In this document: piece after piece, positions 13,270 to 21,955 of the stretch | Layout: each line of letters begins with the position of its first letter | Position numbering within the stretch: position 1 is the stretch's first letter | Virus record (IMG/VR): IMGVR_UViG_3300042006_000118 | Coordinates: 1-43,147 of that record | Direction: 5' to 3' (one strand) | Length of the DNA stretch: 43,147 nt | Source: a virus | Made by a program: the position numbers and the translations under genes | The notes under the pieces: model-generated | The model's database searches: none | What the model saw: the letters and a program-made list of their open reading frames with translations, nothing else | What the model was told of the DNA's origin: nothing

Positions 13270-13817
13270 TGTCGGTTTACCGAAGCGCCGAACATGGCGT
13301 TATGCGAGCGATGAACGTCGATTCGATCTCTTTGCACAAAGGCGCGGGCTGGCAGAACAAATATCAGTCGGAGGGATGGGAGGCTGAACGGGCTGACAAT
13401 CCATGCCCAATGGATCGTTTCGACCAGCTCACTCAGGACAGTATGACGCGGTCACTGTTGCGTCGTGTCTTGGCACCGCATCACTGGCAGGTGCTGGTGG
13501 CTCACTTCATGGTCGATCTGGACGGCTCAACCCAGCAGCAGCGGATTGCGGCCATCGCTCACCTGGTGCGCTCGGCGCCGGGGAGGGCGCACCATTTGTT
13601 CAAAACGAAGTGCGTGACTGCATGGGCGACGCCGCGCCTGCCGGACTCGTTCATGGTGTTGCACACTTGGGACAACGCAGACACGCCAACACCGGAGAAA
13701 ACTCTGTATCGATGGCGATCGGACATCCGCAACTGGCTGGAGGCCGAGCGCGATACAGCGATTAGTTCGGCGTGGGTAATTCTCAACGAAGCGAAGCTGA
13801 TTGCAGAAAGTGCTTGA
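13269..13817 (+). CDS. Phage protein in the position of a Q-type antiterminator
   Basis: A 182-residue protein starting MSVYRSAEHGVMR. It ends the early rightward operon. A promoter-like sequence overlaps its 3' end and a terminator follows, the layout of lambda Q, PR' and tR'. The sequence has several Trp and basic residues (APHHWQVLVAHFMVDLDG; ETKLYRWRSD-like ending) but no zinc-finger pattern of known Q families. Antitermination is inferred from position only. The TGATG junction with the previous gene fixes the start. Confidence 0.6.
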   Translation: MSVYRSAEHGVMRAMNVDSISLHKGAGWQNKYQSEGWEAERADNPCPMDRFDQLTQDSMTRSLLRRVLAPHHWQVLVAHFMVDLDGSTQQQRIAAIAHLVRSAPGRAHHLFKTKCVTAWATPRLPDSFMVLHTWDNADTPTPEKTLYRWRSDIRNWLEAERDTAISSAWVILNEAKLIAESA

Positions 13818-13842
13818 TTCGCTGAGAAAATGAGAATTTAAT
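13814..13842 (+). promoter_or_regulatory. Candidate late promoter (PR'-like)
   Basis: -35 TTGATT (13814-13819), a 17-nt spacer and -10 TTTAAT (13837-13842). It overlaps the end of the Q-position gene and is followed about 40 nt later by a terminator, as expected of an antitermination-controlled late promoter. Confidence 0.5.
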
Positions 13843-13883
13843 TACCCACATTGCGGTTCTGCGTCTTGAAGATGCCAACCCCC

Positions 13884-13911
13884 AAAGCCCAACCATCGAG
13901 TTGGGCTTTTT
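13884..13911 (+). terminator. Intrinsic terminator (tR'-like)
   Basis: AAAGCCCAAC-catcga-GTTGGGCTTT followed by T residues to 13911. A strong 10-bp stem between the candidate late promoter and the first late gene. Confidence 0.85.
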
Positions 13912-13928
13912 ACTGATCAGGGACGAAT

Positions 13929-14207
13929 ATGCTTCTCATAACTTTGCAAGAAATGCTTTGGCCTCCGGAAGGCGAGCCTGCCGAGGCGCCATCAAAAGCA
14001 GTGATTGCAATGGCAACCAACCTGCCGCTTGAGCAGGCGCTGTCAGTGATTCTTGAGCACGAACACGCCTATAGACAGCGTTACTCTCAAGCGATCGAGC
14101 ACAGGCTTCAGGCTGTCAGCAGCATTGATGACATCAGCAAAAGTGTTCTGATGGGTATGGATGTTCGACTCATCGAAGATCTCGAGCTAACACCCGAAGC
14201 GTTTTAG
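13929..14207 (+). CDS. Phage protein of unknown function
   Basis: A 92-residue acidic protein (MLLITLQEMLWPPEGEPAEA), helical from about residue 30. AGGGACGA precedes the ATG. Terminators flank it on both sides (13884-13911 and 14223-14251), so it may be expressed separately. No family recognised. Confidence 0.6.
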   Translation: MLLITLQEMLWPPEGEPAEAPSKAVIAMATNLPLEQALSVILEHEHAYRQRYSQAIEHRLQAVSSIDDISKSVLMGMDVRLIEDLELTPEAF

Positions 14208-14222
14208 TCTTTGATTTAAGAA

Positions 14223-14251
14223 AAAGCCCGGCCATTGCGTCGGGCTTTTTT
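14223..14251 (+). terminator. Intrinsic terminator
   Basis: AAAGCCCG-gccattgcgt-CGGGCTTT followed by a T tract to 14251. It lies directly after the 92-residue gene. Confidence 0.82.
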
Positions 14252-14270
14252 GTGCCCCCGGTTCGTGACA

Positions 14271-14279
14271 TGCTAATAA
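14271..14279 (+). promoter_or_regulatory. Possible extended -10 promoter
   Basis: TGC-TAATAA (14271-14279), an extended -10 motif 20 nt upstream of the next ATG and just after a terminator. There is no good -35, so this is tentative. Confidence 0.3.
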
Positions 14280-14298
14280 GCCATCACGGAAGGATCAC

Positions 14299-14766
14299 AT
14301 GATGCCTAGTTTTTCCGATCTGCAGGCCGCTTCGAGTGCGGCAATAAGTAACGAACGTACCTACTGGAGCAACCTTGCTAGGCTACTTGAGGAGTTTGGA
14401 ACGCAGTTTGTTGAATATTTGCAGCTGCCATCGCCAACCTACGTTCTGGAAGGCCGCGAGCGTCACTACGTAACGTTCACTCAGAAAAAATCAATAGGCA
14501 CCATCTCGACCTTTGATCCATCGGATTACGAGAAGACGGAGCGCTCGATCCCTTTCACGATCAATGTGGCACTGCCCGACATTTCACAAGGAAATGTTCG
14601 TGAGATATCAATTGATCTCGCCTTGAGTGCAGTGGACGGCAAGCCCTGTATCCACAGTGCAGAGTTTATTGGTGGCGAGCGTATTATTCGTTATGACTCC
14701 GTCGCATACCGTACTTTGATGGACAAAATTGCAGACGTTCTCAAAAGCAAGGCTGAAACCCTCTAG
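14299..14766 (+). CDS. Protein of unknown function
   Basis: A 155-residue protein (MMPSFSDLQAASSAAISNER) with a helical N-terminus and a beta-rich centre and end (YVTFTQKKSIGTISTFDPSD; REISIDLALSAVDG). GGAAGGA precedes the ATG. It lies isolated between two terminators, with a possible promoter of its own, which is the layout of a lysogenic-conversion gene (moron). No family recognised. Confidence 0.6.
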   Translation: MMPSFSDLQAASSAAISNERTYWSNLARLLEEFGTQFVEYLQLPSPTYVLEGRERHYVTFTQKKSIGTISTFDPSDYEKTERSIPFTINVALPDISQGNVREISIDLALSAVDGKPCIHSAEFIGGERIIRYDSVAYRTLMDKIADVLKSKAETL

Positions 14767-14791
14767 ACATTACCCGTTGTATACCATTCTG

Positions 14792-14816
14792 ACCCCGGCC
14801 GACTGCCGGGGTTTTT
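14792..14816 (+). terminator. Intrinsic terminator
   Basis: ACCCCGGC-cgact-GCCGGGGT followed by TTTT. It ends the isolated 155-residue gene and lies only 7 nt before the Shine-Dalgarno of the next gene. Confidence 0.82.
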
Positions 14817-14833
14817 CGTTTATGGAGTATCGG

Positions 14834-15205
14834 ATGGACCCTACTGACCTCGGCCCAGGCACAGCTACCTGGCTGGGCGGTAGTGCTACGGTGATCCTCG
14901 GCGGCCTGCTTTGGCTGCGGAAATTCCTTTCAAAGGATGCCGCTGATCGAGCCATGGACAACGCCGATATCGGCACTGTTCGTCGCCTCAATGAGTTGCT
15001 GGATTCCGAACGCACCGCGCGGAAGGAGGCCGAGGCGCGCGCCGACCAATTCGCCAAGGAGAGAAACGATCTTGCTGCCTCGGTCGGGCGCATGGAAGGG
15101 AAGATCGAAGCCTTGACAAGTCAGGTCGCCCAGCTTACCGAGCGGGTGACACTGCAGAGCGACGAAATCACGCGCCTGCGGAACAAGCTCGGAGGTGTTG
15201 CTTGA
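14834..15205 (+). CDS. Membrane-anchored coiled-coil protein, holin-region
   Basis: A 123-residue protein starting MDPTDLGPGTATWL. One hydrophobic segment (about 12-27, GGSATVILGGLLWL) is followed by a long coiled coil (about 45-120, RLNELLDSERTARKEAEARA). GGAG 6 nt upstream fixes ATG 14834 over ATG 14822. This topology resembles DUF2730-like and holin-associated proteins of Pseudomonas phages. The role in lysis or packaging is not established. It overlaps the next gene by 4 nt. Confidence 0.65.
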   Translation: MDPTDLGPGTATWLGGSATVILGGLLWLRKFLSKDAADRAMDNADIGTVRRLNELLDSERTARKEAEARADQFAKERNDLAASVGRMEGKIEALTSQVAQLTERVTLQSDEITRLRNKLGGVA

Positions 15206-15522
15206 TGAACAGATGCGCAATGGAATTCATTGCCCGGCGCTGGTGGCGCCGGGCTGAGGTCTGGGCGATTGCAATCGTGTTAGTTGCCGGTGGATCAGTG
15301 CTTGGCTATCAGGCCTGCTACTGGTCCTTGGCCGAGAAGCAGGCCAAACAAGTTGAGGACATCCGAAGTGCTTATGCGACCGCAATGAGCGAGCGCGATC
15401 AGCGGTTGGATGAGCTGACGCGCAAGACTGGTTCGGCTGCCGAGAAGGCGACCAAGGCAGCGACCACAGCCACGCAGGCGGTCGATAAGGCGCTCGAGGC
15501 AGTTGATCGGGTGAGTCAGTGA
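15202..15522 (+). CDS. Small membrane protein with helical tail
   Basis: A 106-residue protein. Residues 20-38 are a hydrophobic segment (VWAIAIVLVAGGSVLGYQA) preceded by an Arg/Trp-rich patch, and residues 45-106 are a helical Ala/Lys-rich tail. One membrane helix plus periplasmic-type coiled coil is also typical of i-spanin-like proteins, but a dedicated Rz/Rz1 pair exists at 37561-38064, so holin-associated or unknown is preferred. Confidence 0.62.
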   Translation: MMNRCAMEFIARRWWRRAEVWAIAIVLVAGGSVLGYQACYWSLAEKQAKQVEDIRSAYATAMSERDQRLDELTRKTGSAAEKATKAATTATQAVDKALEAVDRVSQ

Positions 15523-15704
15523 TGGCTTGCACTGGCTGCGCTGCCCGGCGCGAATGGATTAAGAAGTGGAGCAAGGTGGCATATGAACGATCCGTTGATC
15601 TCATTGCTGGAAAGGCTAGTGATCGCCCAAGAGAGCACCGCTCAGTCAATGAGCCAGGTTGCTCAGAGGCTCAACCTGCTGATCCAAGCGATGGCCGAAG
15701 ATGA
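15522..15704 (+). CDS. Short Cys-containing phage protein
   Basis: A 60-residue ORF beginning MACTGCAARREWIKKWSKVA. CxxC followed by basic helix resembles short proteins found beside holin genes in Pseudomonas phages. ATG 15522 overlaps the previous stop (TGATG). The second half is out of frame with the gene at 15583-15762 and of odd composition, so the functional part may be only the first 30 residues. Confidence 0.45.
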   Translation: MACTGCAARREWIKKWSKVAYERSVDLIAGKASDRPREHRSVNEPGCSEAQPADPSDGRR

Positions 15705-15762
15705 GCCTGAAGATCCTGATGCTCAGCCTCTGACCTATATGGATGGTTCACCATGCCGTTGA
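15583..15762 (+). CDS. Short phage protein overlapping the previous ORF
   Basis: A 59-residue ORF starting MNDPLISLLERLVIAQESTA, amphipathic helical with an acidic end (AEDEPEDPDAQPLTYMDG). GGTGG precedes the ATG by 4 nt (15576-15579 region). It overlaps the HNH gene by 10 nt. This frame has better amino-acid composition than the overlapping 15522-15704 frame in the shared region. Confidence 0.6.
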   Translation: MNDPLISLLERLVIAQESTAQSMSQVAQRLNLLIQAMAEDEPEDPDAQPLTYMDGSPCR

Positions 15763-16127
15763 GGCCCAAGAAGCCATGCAATGCCCAGGGATGCAACGCG
15801 CTCACGCGCAACCCTCGGTACTGTGATGATCATGCGCACCTGCTCAAGAGTACGGCTCGTGCCAAGCCCCGCGAGAGCAGCACCAAGCGTCACTACAACT
15901 ATAAGTGGCAGCAGGCACGCGCTGGCTGGCTGGCAAAGCATCCATTGTGTAGGCACTGCACTGAGCGCGGGCTGGTCGTGGTGGCTACGGATGTCGATCA
16001 CATCATCCCTCACAAGAACGACATGGCGCTGTTCTGGGACAAGACCAACTGGCAAAGCCTATGCGGTCCGTGCCATTCGGCCAAGACGGCCTCGGAAGAC
16101 GGCGGTTTCGGCAACGCGCGGCGCTGA
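15753..16127 (+). CDS. HNH endonuclease, packaging-associated
   Basis: A 124-residue protein. The HNH motif is complete: Cys66-x2-Cys69, Asp82-His83 with His87 (VDHIIPH), Asn99 (TNWQSLC) and Cys104-x2-Cys107-His108. An extra Cys9/Cys14/Cys24/His27 set suggests an N-terminal zinc ribbon. In HK97-like phages an HNH protein next to the terminase genes stimulates cleavage and packaging by the terminase. It immediately precedes terS/terL, as in those phages. Confidence 0.9.
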   Translation: MPLRPKKPCNAQGCNALTRNPRYCDDHAHLLKSTARAKPRESSTKRHYNYKWQQARAGWLAKHPLCRHCTERGLVVVATDVDHIIPHKNDMALFWDKTNWQSLCGPCHSAKTASEDGGFGNARR

Positions 16128-16286
16128 AAACAGAAAACCACCGCGGAAACAGTGAAAAACGGCTCAAATGAGACGAATTCGCACGCAGGGGAGGGGGAGG
16201 GTCGAAAGTTCAGGGCTTTTCGCTTCTAGACCGCGCCCTCAATCGTTTTCTTACACCCGCGAAATTAAAAATTCAGGAGTTGCGCG

Positions 16287-16772
16287 ATGGGAGGCACCGC
16301 CACGGTCGCCGGCCGTGGTCGCAAACCCAAACCAACGGCCAAAAAAGCACTCGCCGGAAACCCTGGCAAGCGTGCGCTGAACACAGCCGAACCGCAGTTT
16401 TCAAAGATCACCCAGATCGACCCGCCCGAATGGTTCAGTCCTCGGGCCGCCACCATGTGGAACATGATTGTCCCTGAGTTGCTGCGCGAGAACGTTGTGG
16501 CGATCACGGATCTGCACAACGTCGAGGCATTTTGCAGCGCCTACGACAACTGGCGCATGGCTCAGGAATCGATCCAAGAACACGGGATCGTCGTGACCGG
16601 CGCCATGGGCGGGCCGATGAAGAATCCCGCGCTCACCGCTGCGAACGAAACGATGCGCCAGATGGTGACGTTCGGTTCGATGCTGGGTCTGGATCCGGCC
16701 AGTCGCACCCGGCTGATAGGTGGCAACAAGGAGAAAGAAACCAACGAATTCGCCAAACTACTGAGTAGCTGA
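16287..16772 (+). CDS. terS: Terminase small subunit, P27 family
   Basis: A 161-residue protein. The N-terminus is basic and rich in [11 protein letters not shown], and the phrase [20 protein letters not shown] followed by [15 protein letters not shown] matches the P27-type small subunit. It recognises phage DNA and hands it to the large subunit. CAGGAG upstream supports ATG 16287. The 159 bp before it hold no gene; a purine-rich GGGGAGGGGGAGGG run lies at 16189-16200. Confidence 0.9.
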   Translation: MGGTATVAGRGRKPKPTAKKALAGNPGKRALNTAEPQFSKITQIDPPEWFSPRAATMWNMIVPELLRENVVAITDLHNVEAFCSAYDNWRMAQESIQEHGIVVTGAMGGPMKNPALTAANETMRQMVTFGSMLGLDPASRTRLIGGNKEKETNEFAKLLSS

Positions 16773-18493
16773 TGACCAAATCCGCCCACCCAAACGTCGA
16801 CAAGGCGATGGCGTGGGGTCGGTCATTGCTCCGTGGAAAGGTCCCTGCCTGCCGTTACATTCATCAAGCGGTTCAGCGCCACTTCGACGACTTGGCCGCC
16901 AGTCGCAAGCGCGGGTTTCGATTCAAGTTCGACCCGGCCAAGGCTGAGAAAAAGCTGAAGCTGATGCAGCTGTTACCGCACACGAAGGGTGAGTGGGCAT
17001 TCAAGCGTCAGCTGATCACACTGGAGCCATGGCAGCTTTTTGGGCTCGCCGTGACCTTCGGCTGGGTCAAAAAGAAAGGTGGCCATCGCCGCTTCCGTGA
17101 AAGCTACTGGGAAGTGCCGCGCAAAAACGGAAAGTCTGTAGTCGCGGGCGGTGTTGGCATCAGCATGTTTGTTGCCGACGGCGAGTTCGGTGCTGAGGTG
17201 TATGCGGGTGCGACCACAGAGAAACAGGCGTGGGAGGTTTTCCGCCCGGCAAAGCTGATGGTGAGCAAGTCGCCGATGCTGATCCAAGCCGCTGGCATCG
17301 AGGTCAACGCCTCGAACATGAACATTCCATCCGACTTCAGCCGCTTCGAACCGCTGATCGGCAACCCGGGCGACGGCGCATCACCAAGCTGCGCGATCGT
17401 CGACGAATACCACGAACATCCAACGTCCGCCCAGTACGACACCATGCTCACCGGTATGGGTGCTCGACGGCAGCCGCTGATGTTCATCATCACCACCGCC
17501 GGCGCCGATATCGAAGGGCCTTGCTACGACAAGCGCCGCCAGGTTGTAGAGATGCTGGCCGGTACCGTGCCTGATGAAGAGTTGTTCGGCTGGATCTGGA
17601 CGCTCGACGAGGGCGACGATTGGACCGATCCAAAAATGCTGGCCAAGGCCAACCCGAACCACGGCGTTTCGGTATTCCAGGAGTATCTGGAGAGCCAGCA
17701 GGCGAGGGCGATTCGGTCGGCTCGTTTCGCGAACACGTTCAAAACGAAGCATCTCAACCTCTGGGTGAGCGCGAAGTCCGGGTTCTTCAACATGGAAGAC
17801 TGGAAATCCTGCGAGGACACGTCCCTTACGCTTGAGCAGTTCGAGGGGCAGGAGTGGATCGCCGGCTTCGACTTGGCGCGCAAGCTCGACATGAACTCAC
17901 GGGCGCGTCTGTTCTGGCGGGTAATCGATGGCAAGACCCACTACTACAGCGTGGCCCCGAAATTTTGGGTGCCGTATGACACCGCGTACGACAGCGACAA
18001 CAAGCGCATGTCAGAACGGTTCCAGGCATGGATCAACTCCAAGCATCTGGAAGTTACCGACGGCGCCGAGATCGATTACCGCGAAATCCTCGAAGACACG
18101 AAGGAAGCCAACCACCAGGCGCCGGTGCGCGAGTCGCCTATTGACCCGCACGGCGCGACTGGCTTGAGCCATGACCTCGACGACGAGGGCTTCAACCCGA
18201 TCACCATCACCCAGAACTACACGAACATGTCGGACCCGATGAAGGAGCTCGAGGCGGCGATCACCGCCGGCCGTTTCCATCACGACGGGAACCCCATTAT
18301 GACCTGGTGCATCGCCAACGTGATCGGCAAGAACATGCCCGGCAACGATGACGTGGTGCGGCCCATCAAGCAGGGTGACGACAATAAGATCGACGGCGCT
18401 GTCGCGCTGATCATGACGATAGGGCGCATCCTGGCTAACGCAGACGTGCAGGGCTCTGTCGACGACTTCCTCTCCAGACCGATGAGTATGTAA
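16772..18493 (+). CDS. terL: Terminase large subunit
   Basis: A 573-residue packaging motor. The ATPase half has a variant Walker A near 114-122 (EVPRKNGKS) and Walker [11 protein letters not shown] with Asp211-Glu212, followed by coupling motif [10 protein letters not shown] near 241. The nuclease half begins with Asp367 ([11 protein letters not shown]), with further acidic residues toward the C-terminus. It pumps DNA into the prohead and makes the end cuts. It overlaps terS by one base and portal by one base. Confidence 0.95.
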   Translation: MTKSAHPNVDKAMAWGRSLLRGKVPACRYIHQAVQRHFDDLAASRKRGFRFKFDPAKAEKKLKLMQLLPHTKGEWAFKRQLITLEPWQLFGLAVTFGWVKKKGGHRRFRESYWEVPRKNGKSVVAGGVGISMFVADGEFGAEVYAGATTEKQAWEVFRPAKLMVSKSPMLIQAAGIEVNASNMNIPSDFSRFEPLIGNPGDGASPSCAIVDEYHEHPTSAQYDTMLTGMGARRQPLMFIITTAGADIEGPCYDKRRQVVEMLAGTVPDEELFGWIWTLDEGDDWTDPKMLAKANPNHGVSVFQEYLESQQARAIRSARFANTFKTKHLNLWVSAKSGFFNMEDWKSCEDTSLTLEQFEGQEWIAGFDLARKLDMNSRARLFWRVIDGKTHYYSVAPKFWVPYDTAYDSDNKRMSERFQAWINSKHLEVTDGAEIDYREILEDTKEANHQAPVRESPIDPHGATGLSHDLDDEGFNPITITQNYTNMSDPMKELEAAITAGRFHHDGNPIMTWCIANVIGKNMPGNDDVVRPIKQGDDNKIDGAVALIMTIGRILANADVQGSVDDFLSRPMSM

Positions 18494-19764
18494 TGGCAGA
18501 CACCGACTACAGCATTGACCTGCGCACTCGCAGCCCCTTGTGGGCGCGCATGGCGAGCTTCTTTGTCGGCGGTCGACTGTCGACGCCGGAAAAGGGATCT
18601 CAGACCGGACCGGTGTCCGCATCCGGAGTGGTAGGGGACTCGGTTGTTAATGACGAACGCTCTCTGCAAATCGCTACGGTATTCGCCTGCGTGCGCTTGA
18701 TCTCAAGCGTTACAGCCGGATTGCCATTGGACGTTTACGAAACGAAAAACGACAACCGTACCAAGGTGGGCATGGATAACCTCCTGGCTCGGCTACTGCG
18801 CTACTCCCCAAATCAGTACATGACCGCCGTGGAATTTCGCGAGGCCATGACAATGCAGCTCTGTTACTACGGTAATTCCTACGCTCACATCGAGCGCAAC
18901 GGTGCCGGGGACGTCATCAGCCTGCTGCCGCTCATGTCCGTGAATATGGACGTCAGGCTTGAAAACGAACGGGTTGTCTACCGTTACAAGCGAGACACCG
19001 AGTACGCAGACTTCAAGCCGTCTGAGATATTTCACCTCAAAGGGTTTGGATTCAATGGGCTGGTCGGCCTTTCACCTATCGCTTTCGCCGCGAAGACCGC
19101 TGGCGTTGCGGTAGCGATGGAAGATCAGCAGCGCGAGTTTTACGCCAACGGTGCCAAGTCGCCCCAATTGCTGATGACCGGCGATGGAAAGGTGCTTAAC
19201 AAGGAGCAGAGAGCGCAGCTCGAGGAGAACTTCAAGGAGATATCCGGGGGGCCTGTTCGCAAGCGTTTGTGGATTCTGGAGGGTGGCTTTACCACCCAGG
19301 CAATCGGGGTAAGTCCGCAGGATGCTGAGACCATGTCTGCCCGAAAATTCCAGGTCAGCGAGCTGGCGCGATTCTTCGGCGTGCCGCCCCACATGGTCGG
19401 CGATGTTGAAAAGTCCACCAGTTGGGGTACCGGCATCGAGCAGCAAAATCTAGGATTTCTTCAATACACACTGTCGCCATATCTGAATCGTTGGGAGTAC
19501 GCGATCGAGCGCTGGCTACTCAAGCCGACCCAAGTCGGTCGCCTGCATGCGGAGCACAATCTGGAAGGTCTGCTGCGTGGGGACTCCACGGCCCGAGCGA
19601 ACTACCTGAAGACCAACGTCGACTCCGGACTGTTGACCGTCAACGAAGGCCGGCGGCTTGATAACCGGCCGCCGCTTCCCGGAGGGGATGTTGCGACACG
19701 ACAGTCGCAAAACGTACCGCTTACCCAACTTGGCCAAACGAACCCCGCTTCCAGCGGGGTTTAG
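18493..19764 (+). CDS. Portal protein, HK97 family
   Basis: A 423-residue protein with typical phrases: ATVFACVRLISSVTAGLPLD near 60, YNGNSYAHIER-like motif near 125, GLVGLSPIAFAAKT near 185, and ELARFFGVPPHMVGDVEKST near 295. It forms the dodecameric ring through which DNA enters. The stop codon lies inside a terminator hairpin at 19741-19769. Confidence 0.94.
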   Translation: MADTDYSIDLRTRSPLWARMASFFVGGRLSTPEKGSQTGPVSASGVVGDSVVNDERSLQIATVFACVRLISSVTAGLPLDVYETKNDNRTKVGMDNLLARLLRYSPNQYMTAVEFREAMTMQLCYYGNSYAHIERNGAGDVISLLPLMSVNMDVRLENERVVYRYKRDTEYADFKPSEIFHLKGFGFNGLVGLSPIAFAAKTAGVAVAMEDQQREFYANGAKSPQLLMTGDGKVLNKEQRAQLEENFKEISGGPVRKRLWILEGGFTTQAIGVSPQDAETMSARKFQVSELARFFGVPPHMVGDVEKSTSWGTGIEQQNLGFLQYTLSPYLNRWEYAIERWLLKPTQVGRLHAEHNLEGLLRGDSTARANYLKTNVDSGLLTVNEGRRLDNRPPLPGGDVATRQSQNVPLTQLGQTNPASSGV

Positions 19765-19769
19765 TTTTT
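19741..19769 (+). terminator. Intrinsic terminator between portal and protease
   Basis: AACCCCGCT-tcc-AGCGGGGTT with a T5 run at 19765-19769. It overlaps the portal stop codon and directly precedes the protease Shine-Dalgarno TGGAGG. Confidence 0.75.
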
Positions 19770-19781
19770 CTGGAGGCTGAA

Positions 19782-20456
19782 ATGCCGAGTATTTGCAAAA
19801 CGCTGGCCTTCGACCAGGCCTCTATCAAGTTCGCCAAAGACGGTGCCCAAGGCATTTTTGAAGGCTACGCGAGCGTCTTCAGTGTCATTGATGGCGACGG
19901 CGACATCATTGAGCCCGGTGCGTTTGCCCAGGCCCTGAAGAGCCAGTCCCGCACGGTGGCCATGTTCTTCAACCATCGGCGCAATGAGATTCCCGTCGGC
20001 AAATGGCTCGACCTGGCAGAGGACGGCATCGGGCTTCATGTTCGTGGCGAACTCACCCCGGGCAACCCGCAATCGGACGCCCTCAAGGCCGCAATGATCC
20101 ACGGCACTGTGGGCGGTATGTCGGTCGGGTTTTCAGCCGCAAAAGGGGATGTTACTCCGATCGAGACGGGCTACTCATTCAAGAGCGTGTCCCGCCTTAA
20201 CGAAATCAGCATCTGCACGTTCCCTGCCAATGAACTGGCCACTGTGTCCACCTTGAAAAGCATGGACACCATCGAAAGCATCCGCGATGCGGAAAACTGG
20301 CTGAGAGATTCAGCCGGCCTTTCCAAGTCCGAAGCGCAGGCGTTTATCGCCCGCATCAAGTCCGCGGTTCGGAGTGATTCCGAAGGCGGCGACCAATCAG
20401 AAATCGCCGCGCTCCTGGAGCGCTTGAAAACATTCCCATCGTTGGAGCAGAAATAA
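19782..20456 (+). CDS. Prohead protease, HK97 (S78) family
   Basis: A 224-residue protein. Catalytic candidates are His65 (FFNHRR) and Ser114 (GGMSVGF); the pattern GYASVFSVIDGDGDIIEPGA near 28 is also typical. It cleaves the scaffold (delta) domain of the capsid protein and itself during prohead maturation. TGGAGG precedes the ATG. It overlaps the capsid gene by one base. Confidence 0.94.
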   Translation: MPSICKTLAFDQASIKFAKDGAQGIFEGYASVFSVIDGDGDIIEPGAFAQALKSQSRTVAMFFNHRRNEIPVGKWLDLAEDGIGLHVRGELTPGNPQSDALKAAMIHGTVGGMSVGFSAAKGDVTPIETGYSFKSVSRLNEISICTFPANELATVSTLKSMDTIESIRDAENWLRDSAGLSKSEAQAFIARIKSAVRSDSEGGDQSEIAALLERLKTFPSLEQK

Positions 20457-21616
20457 TGGACTTGGCACAAATTCAGAAAGCCATCGAGACCGCGCAGGCT
20501 CGAATGACTGAGCTGTTCGATGCGCAGAAAAAAGAAATCACCGACACCGGTGAAGTCAGCAAGAAGCTGCAGGGCGAACTGACCACTGTTCAGGAAGAGC
20601 TGAAAACCGCAGGTACGCGTCTGTTCGACCTGGAGCAAAAACTGTCAGGCGGCAATCTGGACAACCCTGAAAACAAGAAGAGCTTTGCAGCTCAGACCGC
20701 TGTTGATCTGCAAAAGTCCTGGGACGGCAAATCTTCGGGCAAAGTCGATGTGAAAAGTTTCGACAAGGTGTTGGGCAGCGGTGCTGGTTCGGCCGGCTCT
20801 CTGATCCAGGCTCAAATGAATCCCGGCATTCTGATGCCCGGACTGCGCCGCCTGACCATCCGCGACCTGCTCGCACAAGGCCGTATCAGTTCGAACTCCC
20901 TGGAGTACGTTCGCGAGAACGTGTTCACCAACAGCGCGGCGCCAGTACCCGAGGGCACACTGAAGCCCGAGTCGAACCTGACTTTTACCAAGCAGACCGC
21001 GAACGTGAAGACCATCGCTCACTGGATCCAGGCTTCGCGTCAGGTGATGGATGACGCGCCGATGCTCGAATCCTACGTCAACAACCGTCTCCTGTTCGGC
21101 CTGGCGTTGGTTGAAGAAACCCAGCTGCTGAACGGTGACGGCACGGGTGACAACCTCACCGGTTTGAACCAGGTAGCCACCGCCTACGATGCGGCGCTGA
21201 ATGCGACCGGCGACACCCGCGCTGACCAAATTGCCCACGCGATCTTCCAAACCAGCGAGTCCGAGTTCGAAGCATCCGGCATCATCTTGAACCCGCGCGA
21301 CTGGCACGCGATTGCACTGCTTAAAGATGCCGAAGGCCGCTATATCTTCGGCGGTCCGGCTGCGTTCGCTGCCAAAGTCATGTGGGGTCTTCCTGTGGTG
21401 GCCACCAAGGCGCAAGCGCTGGGCACCTTCACCGTCGGTGGTTTCGATCTCGCGTCCCAGGTATGGGATCGCATGGATGCCACCGTGGAAGTCAGCCGCG
21501 AAGACCGCGACAACTTCGTGAAGAACATGCTGACCATCCTGTGCGAAGAGCGCCTGGCGCTGGCGCACTATCGTCCAACCGCAATCATCAAGGGTGCATT
21601 TGCTCCTGCAGCATGA
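20456..21616 (+). CDS. Major capsid protein, HK97 fold
   Basis: A 386-residue protein. The first about 110 residues are helical and coiled-coil (delta domain acting as scaffold). Mature capsid sequence probably begins after a cleavage near 100-120 (the Gly/Ser-rich GSGAGSAGS region). N-arm and E-loop then follow, with LRRLTIRDLLAQGRISSNSL near 135 and P-domain phrases such as HWIQASRQVMDDAPMLESYV. It follows portal and protease in the HK97 order. Confidence 0.94.
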   Translation: MDLAQIQKAIETAQARMTELFDAQKKEITDTGEVSKKLQGELTTVQEELKTAGTRLFDLEQKLSGGNLDNPENKKSFAAQTAVDLQKSWDGKSSGKVDVKSFDKVLGSGAGSAGSLIQAQMNPGILMPGLRRLTIRDLLAQGRISSNSLEYVRENVFTNSAAPVPEGTLKPESNLTFTKQTANVKTIAHWIQASRQVMDDAPMLESYVNNRLLFGLALVEETQLLNGDGTGDNLTGLNQVATAYDAALNATGDTRADQIAHAIFQTSESEFEASGIILNPRDWHAIALLKDAEGRYIFGGPAAFAAKVMWGLPVVATKAQALGTFTVGGFDLASQVWDRMDATVEVSREDRDNFVKNMLTILCEERLALAHYRPTAIIKGAFAPAA

Positions 21617-21658
21617 TCGCCAGCGAGGCAGGGGCGGGCAACCGCTCCTGTTTGACCG

Positions 21659-21955
21659 ATGAAAAAGATTCGCGCGCTCCAACAGTTCTCCCATTTCAAC
21701 GGTGGCACCTTCGATCAGCACGAGGTTCGTCCGGTCGCTGACGACATTGCCGAAGCTCTCGTCGGCATGAAGCTGGCCGAGTATGTCGATGATGACGCAG
21801 AAGCCAAGGCGAAAGCCGAAGCAGACGCCAAGGCACTGGCCGAAGCGGAAGCCAAAGCCCGGGCTGAAGCCCTCGAAAAGGAAAAGGCTGACGCAGAAGC
21901 CAAGGCGAAAGCCGAAGCAGACGCCAAGGCGAAGGAAAAGGCCGCCAAAAAATGA
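21659..21955 (+). CDS. Ala/Glu/Lys-repeat protein behind capsid
   Basis: A 98-residue protein. The first 42 residues form a small folded-looking part ([20 protein letters not shown]), and the rest is a highly charged helical repeat of the type [14 protein letters not shown] 41-bp direct repeat (21794-21834 and 21890-21930) encodes it. Such proteins sit between capsid and connector genes in Pseudomonas phages; role unknown. The Shine-Dalgarno is poor. Confidence 0.7.
   Translation: MKKIRALQQFSHFNGGTFDQHEVRPVADDIAEALVGMKLAEYVDDDAEAKAKAEADAKALAEAEAKARAEALEKEKADAEAKAKAEADAKAKEKAAKK
21794..21930. repeat. 41-bp direct repeat inside the Ala/Lys-repeat gene
   Basis: Identical 41-bp copies at 21794-21834 and 21890-21930, 96 bp apart (in frame). 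Unequal recombination could change the length of the helix. Confidence 0.85.

Noticed and set aside
18011-18622. 203-residue ORF on the minus strand
   Set aside because: Antisense to the terL and portal genes, without ribosome-binding site or motif.
20645-21721. 358-residue ORF on the minus strand
   Set aside because: Antisense to the capsid gene, which has clear HK97 signatures; shadow of codon bias.
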